From Actinomycetota bacterium (lineage in GTDB: Bacteria; Actinomycetota; Acidimicrobiia; Acidimicrobiales; Ilumatobacteraceae): DNA of 50,151 nt. Under the pieces are notes generated by a model. That model saw only the letters and a list, made by a program, of their open reading frames with translations, was not told the DNA's origin and ran no database searches. Shown piece by piece: positions 42,639 to 50,127 of the stretch. How positions within the stretch are numbered: the stretch's first letter is position 1; every line of letters begins with the position of its first letter. Location of the stretch: the NCBI GenBank assembly GCA_026393475.1, contig JAPLAA010000026.1, positions 1 through 50,151 on the forward strand, written 5' to 3'. Position numbers and translations under genes: made by a program.

Positions 42639-45110
42639 TCACACCTCGGCGATGCCGTCGCCGCTCGTGGACTGTCTGAGGATCGTCTGAGGATCGTCGG
42701 CGCGGGGTCCGAGGTGGCCGGCGACGAACTCGACCGCCAGCGCGACCGCCTGGTCGACCTCCAAGCCGTCGGCTTCGGCGGCCCACCGGCCGTGTTGCTC
42801 GGCCCCGACGCGCAGCGTCACGCCGGCGAGCACGTCGTCGAGCCGAGCCGACTCCGGACCGTACGACGGCCGCAGGTCCGAGCGAACGCCGACCGCGCCG
42901 AGGACCGCCGCCGCGCGATCGTCGCCCACCACCACCAGGATCTCCACCAGGTGACGGACGGCCGTGACCGCGTGGACGAAGTTGCCGTGGCGCAGATAGC
43001 CGAGCAAGCAGTCGGCCGACACCTCGAGCGCAGCGCGCGCCTCCCCCACCCGGGCGAACTCGGTGGCCAGCGACAGCTGCGACACCGACCGGACGAACGG
43101 GTTCCCGGCCGTCACCGCCATTTCGATCGCCCCTCCGAACGCAGCGATGGCAGCAGGATCGCCCAGCGCGCTGAGCGCCTCGGCCCGTGTGTAGGCCATC
43201 CACGCGCGATCGGAGGGCGCCACCGCCTCTGCGTCATCGCGGTCGAGACGCGCCAACGCGGTCACGGGGTCGCCACCGAAGATCTCCGCGAGGGAGGCGT
43301 TCACCACCGACAACGTGACGAGGTGAGCGTCGCCCACCTCGCGACCCACCCCACGCAACTCGTCCGTCAGGCGGGCGCAGTCCTCGAGGCGGCCGGCGTA
43401 GATGGCGACATCGGACAGCACCTCGAGCGCAGCGCCGCGCATGGCGAGATCGGGAGCACCGTCGTGCACGGCCGTCGCCAGCGCCCACGCCCGATCGAGG
43501 TCGCCCCGGTTGGCGGCCGTCGCGGCGACCATCAGGCAGGCGCCGGCGAGCTCCGCAGCGCGTTCGGGATACCGGTCGAGCAGTGCCTGGCTCCACGTCG
43601 TCGGTTCGGTCCAGAACGTCCAGTACGCGGCGAGGTACAGCGAGCCGCTGATCGTCGACGCGAGCACGGGTTCGTGCTCGCTCGCCCAACGGTGAGCGGC
43701 GCGCACCTCGCTCACGATCGAGTCGAGCCGACGGCGCGCCCCTGCCTCGTCTGCGCCGCGGATGCCGCGATCCACCTCGGCCACTGCTGCAGCCACCCAG
43801 CGGGCGTGTCGCACATGGGTGTCCGACGCGTTCCCCGACTGCTGCAGCCAGGTCGTCGCGACCACCTTCACCGTCTCGAGCAGGCGGTACCGGGCGACCG
43901 GACCCGCGAGGTCGACCGCGAGGAGCGACCGCTCGGCGAGCGCGGCCAGCGACGAACCACACGACGTCGAGGCGCCGACGATCTGCGCCGCCTCGGCAGC
44001 GGTGAACGCACCGGCGAAGACCGAACACTCGACGAACACCTGGCGCAGCTCATCGTCGAGCAGATCGGCCGACCACTCGACGAGCGAGCCGAGGGTGCGG
44101 TGGCGGTGCGTCGGGGTTCGGTGGGAGACCTGCAGGAGTCGGCCCCCCTCACGCACGGCGGTGTCGAGTTCGGCGAACGTCATCGACCCGAGCCGAGCCG
44201 CGGCCATCTCGATCGTGAGCGGCAACCGGTCGAGGTGTTCGACCAACGCCACCACCGCTGCGGCGTCGACCGGTCCGGCGTCCCACCCGGTTCGCGCTGC
44301 TTCGGCCCGGGCGATGAACAGCTCGGCCGCCTCGTCGGCTCGCAACGGGCCGACGTGGTGCACCTCCTCGACCCCCACGCCGAGTCGCACGCGGCTCGTC
44401 GCCAGCACCGTGACCCGGCCGTCGACGGGAGCGAGCAGACCGTCCACGACCGCAGCCGCCGCGTCGATCACGTGCTCGCAGTTGTCGAGTACGACGAGCG
44501 CGTCGAGGCGGGCCATCGCGCGGATGGCCGCGTCGGGCCGCGCGTGGTCGACCATGGCGTCCAGCGTCAGGGCGACCGCCGGCAGCACGCCCGTCGGATC
44601 GTCGAGCGAGGCCAGCTCGACCAGGTGGACGCCGTCGGCGTAGCGACCGGTGCCGGCCTCGGCGACCGCGCGGGCCAACGTCGACTTCCCCACCCCACCG
44701 GGCCCGACGAGGGTGACCAGTCGTGTCCGGTCGAGCCGGGCGCGCACCTCGTCGAACTCCTCGTCGCGACCGATCAATCCGGTCGTTCGCGACGGCATCG
44801 GCTCCTCACGATCGAGCTCGGCGACGAACCGGTACCCGCGGCCGCGCACGTTCTGCACCACGTGCTGCCGCTGACCGTCGTCGCCGACCGCGCGCCGGAC
44901 CTCCTTGATCCTCGTCGTCAGCGCGGATTCCGACACGAAGCGATGACCCCACACCCCGTCGAGGAGCTCGTGCTTGGGCACGACCCGATGCCGCTGCTCG
45001 AGCAGGTGGACCAGGAGGTCGAACGCCTGCGGTTCGAGATGTGCCGGCACGCCGTCGCGCAGCAGCCGACGTGCATCGACGTCGACCTCGCAGCCACCGA
45101 ACCGGTACAT
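42639..45110 (-). CDS. winged-helix/NTPase regulator (AfsR/BTAD-like)
   Basis: An 823-aa regulator. Residues 1-97 form an OmpR-type winged-helix domain (LEPQAFDLLVHLLEQRHRVV, SALTTRIKEVRRAVGDDG, RGRGYRFV). A STAND-type ATPase follows with Walker A GPGGVGKST (136-143) and ALVVLDNCEH. The C-terminal half is helical, like TPR repeats. Proteins of this build are large signal-integrating activators. The start at 45110 begins directly with the winged helix; no good binding site is seen and an upstream GTG is possible. The target is unknown. Confidence 0.86.
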   Translation of the reverse strand: MYRFGGCEVDVDARRLLRDGVPAHLEPQAFDLLVHLLEQRHRVVPKHELLDGVWGHRFVSESALTTRIKEVRRAVGDDGQRQHVVQNVRGRGYRFVAELDREEPMPSRTTGLIGRDEEFDEVRARLDRTRLVTLVGPGGVGKSTLARAVAEAGTGRYADGVHLVELASLDDPTGVLPAVALTLDAMVDHARPDAAIRAMARLDALVVLDNCEHVIDAAAAVVDGLLAPVDGRVTVLATSRVRLGVGVEEVHHVGPLRADEAAELFIARAEAARTGWDAGPVDAAAVVALVEHLDRLPLTIEMAAARLGSMTFAELDTAVREGGRLLQVSHRTPTHRHRTLGSLVEWSADLLDDELRQVFVECSVFAGAFTAAEAAQIVGASTSCGSSLAALAERSLLAVDLAGPVARYRLLETVKVVATTWLQQSGNASDTHVRHARWVAAAVAEVDRGIRGADEAGARRRLDSIVSEVRAAHRWASEHEPVLASTISGSLYLAAYWTFWTEPTTWSQALLDRYPERAAELAGACLMVAATAANRGDLDRAWALATAVHDGAPDLAMRGAALEVLSDVAIYAGRLEDCARLTDELRGVGREVGDAHLVTLSVVNASLAEIFGGDPVTALARLDRDDAEAVAPSDRAWMAYTRAEALSALGDPAAIAAFGGAIEMAVTAGNPFVRSVSQLSLATEFARVGEARAALEVSADCLLGYLRHGNFVHAVTAVRHLVEILVVVGDDRAAAVLGAVGVRSDLRPSYGPESARLDDVLAGVTLRVGAEQHGRWAAEADGLEVDQAVALAVEFVAGHLGPRADDPQTILRQSTSGDGIAEV

Positions 45111-45260
45111 GTCGTCATCATGGCGCAGCGACACTCGACACCGTGTCGAAGCGCTGGACGGGGTCAGTCGCTGAGCGGACCCCACGCGTGCATGCCGGCC
45201 CACGCGACCCGGATGCACGGGTCGAACGTCGTGCACCTCACGTGTTCCCGGGAACGACGA

Positions 45261-45282
45261 AGGCCCCGCCGGAGCGGGGCCT
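45261..45282 (-). terminator. terminator of the former tRNA-Ala locus
   Basis: AGGCCCCGC-CGGA-GCGGGGCCT forms a 9-bp hairpin 28 bp beyond the tRNA-Ala 3' end on the minus strand. It belongs to the chromosomal flank and shows where the tRNA gene originally ended. Confidence 0.6.
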
Positions 45283-45310
45283 CATACCGTGTGAGCTGGG
45301 GTTTCGTTCG

Positions 45311-45354
45311 TGGAGACGAGGGGAATCGAACCCCTGACATCTACCTTGCAAAGG
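45311..45354 (-). other. attachment site: 3' half of tRNA-Ala(TGC)
   Basis: The minus strand reads anticodon loop TTTGCAA, then GGTAG, variable loop, the T-arm AGGGG-TTCGATT-CCCCT and acceptor strand CGTCTCC plus A. T at position 70 fits the Ala G3:U70 identity pair. The 5' half is missing: DNA beyond 45354 does not complete the anticodon stem. This is the duplicated core left by an element integrated in a tRNA-Ala gene; the intact gene should lie to the right, outside the window. An integrase gene starts 159 bp away. Confidence 0.8.
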
Positions 45355-45380
45355 CGAATCGGTAGGAAGAACACGCTGGG

Positions 45381-45453
45381 ATAGCGCGTCGCTATTGCCT
45401 CTGAGCTGGTGTTATATGTTTGTCCCGTACCAACCAGTCCCGTACCAACCAGT
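45381..45453. repeat. repeats in the attachment region
   Basis: ATAGCG-CGT-CGCTAT is a perfect inverted repeat (45381-45395). The 15-bp unit cccgtaccaaccagt occurs twice in tandem (45424-45438 and 45439-45453). Both lie between the tRNA fragment and the integrase gene, where integrase arm-binding sites are expected. Confidence 0.75.
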
Positions 45454-45464
45454 CCCATTCCGTG

Positions 45465-45506
45465 TTGACACGTCTGTGTACCTGGCGTGTACCTGGAGCG
45501 TACGAT
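45465..45506 (+). promoter_or_regulatory. integrase promoter with 11-bp-spaced direct repeats
   Basis: TTGACA (45465) and TACGAT (45501-45506, 6 nt before the ATG) bracket two copies of GTGTACCTGG at 45476 and 45487. The 11-bp spacing puts both on one face of the DNA, as for a repressor or excisionase site. TTGACA has 17-bp spacing to TGTACC (45488), so two overlapping promoters are possible. Confidence 0.5.
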
Positions 45507-45512
45507 TGCCGC

Positions 45513-46610
45513 ATGGCATCCATCCTCGAGAAGCGGTTGAAGGACGGCTCCCGCGCCTACCTCGTGCGGTACCGAACGGCCGATGGGGCGGAGCGGTCCA
45601 AGCAGTTCAAGCGCAAGCGCGACGCCGACGCATACGTGAGCCTCGTCGAGGTCGACCGGATGACCGGATCGCTCATCGACCCGAGGCTCGGACGGATCAC
45701 GGTCGGTGAGTGGTGGGACCAGTGGTGGCCAACGGTGACGAACCTGCGCGCCAGCACGCGGGCCCGCGATGCCCAGCACTTCAAGAACCACATTCGACCG
45801 GTGTTCGGCGACACCCCGATCGGCAAGGTCGACCGGACGACGGCCCGGAAGTGGGTGGCTCTGCTCGGCGCTCCCACAGGCGGCAATCTCGCGCCGGCGA
45901 CGATTCACAAGGTCGTGCAGGTTTTGAACAAGACGATGAACGCCGCGCTCGAAGACCGACTGATCGCGATCAATCCGGTCGCCAAGCTCCCGCTGCCGAA
46001 GATCGAACATGAAGAAATGCGGTTCATCACATCGGACGAGATCTGGCTCCTCGCCGAGACCATCGATCCTCGGTACCGAGCCTTCGTACTCGTCGCCGGC
46101 TTCAGCGGACTCCGCCTTGGCGAACTCCTCGGCCTCCGATGGGACTGCGTCGACCTCGCCCGCCAACGAATCCAGGTTTTGGAGACGCTCGTCGACATCG
46201 AGGCCCGAATCGACTTCGGCCCACCCAAGACCAAGGCCAGCTTCCGCTACGTCCCCGTGCCATCGTTCGTCTGCGAGGCACTTGCTGCGACAGGCTCGCT
46301 GCAGACCGACGGCCGTAACCTTGTTTTCCAGTCCCCCGAAGGTCATCCGATACGTCCAGCGCTCTTCCGGCGCCGTTTCTGGAAGCCGGCAGTGCGGCGC
46401 GCCGGTCTCTCCCCACTCCGCATCCACGACCTCCGCCACACCGCCGTCTCACTCTGGATTGCCGAGGGCGCCCACCCCAAGCAAGTCGCCGCCCTCGCCG
46501 GCCACGCGTCGGTGTCAGTCGTCCTGGACCGCTACGGCCACCTCTATCCGTCTCAGCACGACGACCTGCTGACTCGAATGGAACGCCGTCGTCAGCCACC
46601 ATCTTCGTGA
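45513..46610 (+). CDS. tyrosine-type site-specific integrase
   Basis: A 365-aa phage-type integrase with an N-terminal arm-binding domain, an SAM-like core-binding domain (about 65-160) and a catalytic domain. The catalytic residues are Arg201 (GFSGLRLGELLG), Lys241, His305 and Arg308 (HDLRHT), His331 (AGHASV) and nucleophile Tyr341 (VLDRYGHL). It catalyses integration and excision of the element at the adjacent tRNA-Ala site. The set is complete, so the enzyme may be active. ATG 45513 follows TACGAT by 6 nt. Confidence 0.95.
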   Translation: MASILEKRLKDGSRAYLVRYRTADGAERSKQFKRKRDADAYVSLVEVDRMTGSLIDPRLGRITVGEWWDQWWPTVTNLRASTRARDAQHFKNHIRPVFGDTPIGKVDRTTARKWVALLGAPTGGNLAPATIHKVVQVLNKTMNAALEDRLIAINPVAKLPLPKIEHEEMRFITSDEIWLLAETIDPRYRAFVLVAGFSGLRLGELLGLRWDCVDLARQRIQVLETLVDIEARIDFGPPKTKASFRYVPVPSFVCEALAATGSLQTDGRNLVFQSPEGHPIRPALFRRRFWKPAVRRAGLSPLRIHDLRHTAVSLWIAEGAHPKQVAALAGHASVSVVLDRYGHLYPSQHDDLLTRMERRRQPPSS

Positions 46611-46718
46611 TTGGCTCACATTGCGCTGAAGGCACTCACGACCGACGGCACGCTTCCTCGGCAGGCCCACCCAGGAGGTCACGGCGCCGTCAGCGCGAGG
46701 CGGTCGCCGTAGCGGAGC

Positions 46719-46987
46719 GACAACGTTGACCAGATTCGACCTCTCATTCGCCCGACGCAGATCACGGTTCTCCCGATCGAGATCTCTGATTCGTGCCCGC
46801 CCAACAGTGGTGGCACCAGGCCGCTGACCGGTGTGGGTCGCAGCCCGCCGAACCTCCAAGCCCAAGATCTCATGGTTGACGTCTAGCTTCTTCGCAATCG
46901 ACTCGATTACTTCCTCGGCGACGGGTACTCGTGCTGATGGTCGGACACTATCCGCGCCTCCCTCTCACGCACATCCGCCGGACACGG
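46719..46987 (-). pseudogene. decayed IS3-family orfA transposase fragment
   Basis: Two minus-strand frames together resemble an IS3 orfA. One reads PADVREREARIVSDHQHEYPS (46921-46984). The other, after a frameshift near 46921, reads VAEEVIESIAKKLDVNHE and on through HTGQRPGATT and RIRDLDRENRDLRRANE to about 46719. The second half matches the usual ERENRELRRAN leucine-zipper region. There is no orfB. The remaining bases 46611-46718 and 46988-47084 show nothing I recognise. Confidence 0.7.
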
Positions 46988-47084
46988 ACCCGGCCACATC
47001 GCTGCTGGCAGGAAATCCCCACGAGGGTTGGAGCAGTCACCGATCCCGGTGCGATTCCCGCGACGATCATCGGAGGATCGAGGC

Positions 47085-47783
47085 CTAAAGGTTGGAGCCC
47101 GCACCAGACCCGGGTCGGGCGACGTTGTCTGGGATAACAGTTCTGCGGAGCCATCGGAGCGCGTCGGCAAGATCAGGATTTGCCGCGATGAGTGGACTCG
47201 ACTCGGCGGTCGCTCTACGAAACGCACCAGCGAGCCCAACGAGCGAGACCGCCAGATCGGGATCGCTGAGCCATCTCTCAGCGTCGTCGAAACGCCCTTC
47301 GACGAGCCACTCCACAGCTTGCTGGAGTTTGCCCTTCAGTAGTGGCGTAGCAGTGGCAATCTGAACAAGTGAGCCGTGTCCTACGAGGCGAACGGCCGCC
47401 AGCCGAACACTTCGAACATCGCCCAGACCCCGGAGAGCGTGAGCAACGACGTCCGGGTGATCACATGTCCCCGAGTGCTGCACAGCCACGATGGCGTGGT
47501 GTCGGACCCACTCGTCTGGCGAATCGAGCAATGCGTCTAGCCACTGCATCGCCTCAACCGCACGAAGCCCGATCTCGCTCAGGACGAACACCAAAGACTT
47601 GGTGTCGTCAAGATTGGCGGACTCAAACATCGGTCGAAGCACTTCAAGGTCGGCCTGCTCGTAGACCTGCTTCAGGATGGCATTCGCGAGGTTTCCTCGT
47701 TCCTCTGGCCGCAGCGACGACCGGACGTGTAAATCCACCAATTCCGCAATCGGTCGATTGGGTATTCTCGACAACTCAATCAC
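47085..47783 (-). CDS. HEAT-repeat protein, probable immunity protein
   Basis: A 232-aa all-helical protein with HEAT-like repeats (for example SPDEWVRHHAIVAVQHSG and LGDVRSVRLAAVRLVGHGS). The GTG start overlaps the stop of the Hint-toxin gene (GTGA), the usual arrangement for a toxin and its immunity partner. HEAT/ARM-type immunity proteins are known in polymorphic toxin systems. The G+C content is clearly lower than that of the chromosome (31 of 60 bases at 47581-47640, against 43 of 60 at 34441-34500). The immunity role is inferred from position; the frame is intact. Confidence 0.72.
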   Translation of the reverse strand: MIELSRIPNRPIAELVDLHVRSSLRPEERGNLANAILKQVYEQADLEVLRPMFESANLDDTKSLVFVLSEIGLRAVEAMQWLDALLDSPDEWVRHHAIVAVQHSGTCDHPDVVAHALRGLGDVRSVRLAAVRLVGHGSLVQIATATPLLKGKLQQAVEWLVEGRFDDAERWLSDPDLAVSLVGLAGAFRRATAESSPLIAANPDLADALRWLRRTVIPDNVARPGSGAGSNL

Positions 47784-48847
47784 CCTCCCAGCAGGCGGTT
47801 GACTTGGTTCAGTAGCCTTTCCTCATCGGCTATCCGAGCAGTGTGGCCCGGATCAATTGATGAAAACACGCCGCTGACTTGATCTGCGCGTCGGTTTGCA
47901 ATGCTGATCTCAAGCATCTCCTGAAGCTCCACGAGATCACCGCGGCTCATTCCACGAATTACCGATGGATCAACCATCGGACCTGACAGAATCAGGCTAC
48001 CCGTGTTTGAGTCTACTTTCAGCGCATAGTCACATCCAGTGTTGTGGACGAGCACTTCGCTAAGGCCAACCTCGACGAAGTAGGTGTGTATGTCATCGAC
48101 GGTCAGGTTGTAGGCCGCGCCTGAGACCATCGTTGACACATCGAGCCCGCCCACGACGACTGTTCGGCCACCAGCACTCAGGACTTCATCACCGACATCC
48201 AGGTCCTCCGCTTGTTGCCAGGCCTGGTCGGTAACACTCCAGAAGGGGTGATCTTCAGTCGTCACCACGCGCGCGCCACCGATATCAAGTTCGACGAGAG
48301 TGTCCTGGTGAACCCAGAGGTGGGTCACCTTCCGAGAGCCGCGTTCGCCGGTTTCGGGGTCGTAGGCGAGAACTTCGTCGCCGACTTCGATTTCCGAGAT
48401 CGGCTTCATCCTGCCGTCGGCCATGAGGACTCGGGTTTCGCCGCTAAACGAACACAGGGCACCGATGGCGTCATCGACGGTGTGGGTGGCGCCCTGGGCG
48501 ACATCGTCGGTTCCGCGCAAGAGGCCCGGGAGCTCCTTGACGGCTCGTCCGGAAACGACTGGGACCGGAAGGACTGCGCAGCTGTACCACGATCTATGCC
48601 AACAATCCCACGCGTCCATTCCGTCGCCGACGGCCGGCAAGAAGGAGACGAATGTGGATAGTACGCCCTTGTTGGCAAGGTCGTCGTTCGTGCCAGCGAT
48701 TGCCAGCGTCGCTTGTTGTTGCTGGTCTCGGCATTCATCTCCGCATGCAAAGTACGCGACTAGTGAGGATTGCGAGTTCCACTGGCCGCCGGCCCACGGG
48801 TTGCAGACGTCGCCTCCAGATAGTCCGTGTGTACCCTGACCACAGAA
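47780..48847 (-). pseudogene. 5'-truncated polymorphic toxin with Hint domain and unknown tip
   Basis: The frame is open for 355 codons and runs straight into the IS at 48848 without a start codon, so the gene's 5' part was cut off. From the IS inward there are about 130 residues of Cys/Gly-rich and helical sequence. A pretoxin Hint domain follows (Cys132 in LCSFSGETRVL, EDHPFWS, YNLTVDDIHTYFVEV, ending in VLVHN at Asn269). The last 86 residues form an unassigned tip. In polymorphic toxins Hint cleaves off the C-terminal toxin. The tip has a conserved-looking GHTARIADEERLL but no nuclease motif I can name. A TTG at 48640 could still start a shorter product. Confidence 0.78.
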
Positions 48848-48871
48848 TGAGGTTCACCCCGTTTGACGGAC
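48848..48871. repeat. left terminal inverted repeat of the IS
   Basis: TGAGGTTCACCCCGTTTGAC plus GGAC pairs with the reverse complement of 50128-50151, with mismatches only at the 9th and 19th bases. Confidence 0.92.
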
Positions 48872-48910
48872 ATCTACCTTGAGGGCTGATGAGCCCGGAT
48901 TGGAGTGTTC

Positions 48911-49222
48911 ATGTCAACGAGTAAGGGTTCCGGCCGGTCGCGCCGGAAGTTCACCCCTGAGTTCAAGGCCGAGGTCGTCGCGATGGTCGAGGCCTCCGGG
49001 GGCAAGATCGCCCAGGTCGCCCGAGAGATGCGTCTACATGATTCGTCGGTCGGCAACTGGGTCCGTGAGGCCCGCGAGGCCAAGGCCGGCCAGGCCCCGA
49101 CGGCGGCGGAACGGGCGGAGATCCGCGAGCTGAAAGCCGAGCTGGAGCGGGTCACGCGGGAGCGTGACATCTTGGGAAAAGCTGTCGCCTACTTCTCGGC
49201 GTCGCACCCGAAGAACGTGTGA
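48911..49222 (+). CDS. IS3-family transposase OrfA
   Basis: A 103-aa DNA-binding subunit with an HTH_Tnp_1 domain (RRKFTPEFKAEVVAMV, IAQVAREMRLHDSSVGNWVREA) and a C-terminal leucine-zipper helix (IRELKAELERVTRERDILGKA). ATG 48911 has GGAG 6 nt upstream; GTG 48905 is too close to that site. It is intact and ends in a GTGA overlap with OrfB. Confidence 0.93.
   Translation: MSTSKGSGRSRRKFTPEFKAEVVAMVEASGGKIAQVAREMRLHDSSVGNWVREAREAKAGQAPTAAERAEIRELKAELERVTRERDILGKAVAYFSASHPKNV
49174..49180 (+). promoter_or_regulatory. possible -1 frameshift site G_GGA_AAA
   Basis: The heptamer GGGAAAA is in the OrfA reading phase required for a -1 slip (TTG GGA AAA). The orfB frame is open from there to 49219, so an OrfAB fusion transposase could be made. 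Confidence 0.55.
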
Positions 49223-50121
49223 CCGCGGTGTACACGTTCATCGCCGAGGAGCAGGCTGATCCTGAGTGCGTCTGGTCGGTCACCGAGATGTGCACGGTGC
49301 TCGAGGTGTCCCGGTCAGGGTTCTACGACTGGCAGAGTCGTGGCCCGTCGCAACGCGAGATCGAAGACAGGGTGTTGGCCCGTGAGATCGAGCTGATCTG
49401 GGTCGCGTCGGGTGAGACCTACGGGGTCCCGCGGATAACGCGCTGGTTGCAGTTGCAAGGGTTCGAGGTCAACCACAAACGGGTCGCCCGGATCATGGGT
49501 GAGCTGGGCTTGGAGGGCGAGTCCGGCCGGCGGCGGGTCCGGACCACGATCGTGGACAAGGGTGCGACCGCTGCGTCGGATCATGTCCGGCGGGACTTCA
49601 ACCCGCCCGCCCCGAACGTCGTCTGGTGTGGTGACATCACCTACCTACACACCGGTGAGGGCTGGCTCTACCTCGCCACCGTGATCGATCTGTTCTCCCG
49701 GCGAGTGATCGGCTGGGCAGCAGCCGAGCACATGCGCACCGAGCTCGTCACCACCGCGCTCGAGATGGCCGTCGCCACCCGCGGCGGGCACGTGGCCGGG
49801 GTCGTGTTCCATTCCGACCGCGGGTCGGTCTACACCTCGAACACCTACGGCGAGCTCTGCGCCCGACACGGCGTGATCCAGTCGATGGGCGCGACCGGTG
49901 TCTGCTGGGACAACAGCGTCGCCGAGAGCTGGTTCGGGACGATGAAACGCGAGCTCGCCCACCGCCGGCGTTGGGCAACCAGGGCCGACGCCCGCCGCGA
50001 TCTGATCCGCTGGATCGAGGGCTGGTTCAACCCGCGACGGCTGCACTCATCGAACAACTACCGCAGCCCCATCGACTGGGAGAACCTCTACTACCGTCGC
50101 GGTGACGGCATCGCCGCATAG
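49219..50121 (+). CDS. IS3-family transposase OrfB (DDE)
   Basis: A 300-aa integrase-core (rve) transposase. It has an HTH_21-like N-terminus (VSRSGFYDW, GVPRITRWLQLQGFEVNHKRVARIM) and the catalytic triad Asp139 (WCGDITYL), Asp200 (HSDRGS) and Glu236 (NSVAESWF), with the D-(35)-E spacing of the family. It is in the -1 frame relative to OrfA and can start at GTG 49219 (GTGA overlap) or be made as a frameshift fusion. It appears intact. Confidence 0.95.
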   Translation: MTAVYTFIAEEQADPECVWSVTEMCTVLEVSRSGFYDWQSRGPSQREIEDRVLAREIELIWVASGETYGVPRITRWLQLQGFEVNHKRVARIMGELGLEGESGRRRVRTTIVDKGATAASDHVRRDFNPPAPNVVWCGDITYLHTGEGWLYLATVIDLFSRRVIGWAAAEHMRTELVTTALEMAVATRGGHVAGVVFHSDRGSVYTSNTYGELCARHGVIQSMGATGVCWDNSVAESWFGTMKRELAHRRRWATRADARRDLIRWIEGWFNPRRLHSSNNYRSPIDWENLYYRRGDGIAA

Positions 50122-50127
50122 CAACCC

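Noticed and set aside
45311..45420. A whole tRNA-Ala containing an insertion or intron
   Set aside because: CTACC and AGCTCAG-like strings occur beyond the anticodon loop, but the spacing does not give a D-arm or acceptor strand, and the acceptor 5' strand is missing. An integration-split tRNA explains it better.
47780..48847. Intein inside a housekeeping protein
   Set aside because: Hint motifs are present, but the domain ends in VLVHN followed by a short tip and an overlapping immunity-like gene. There is no conserved downstream extein.
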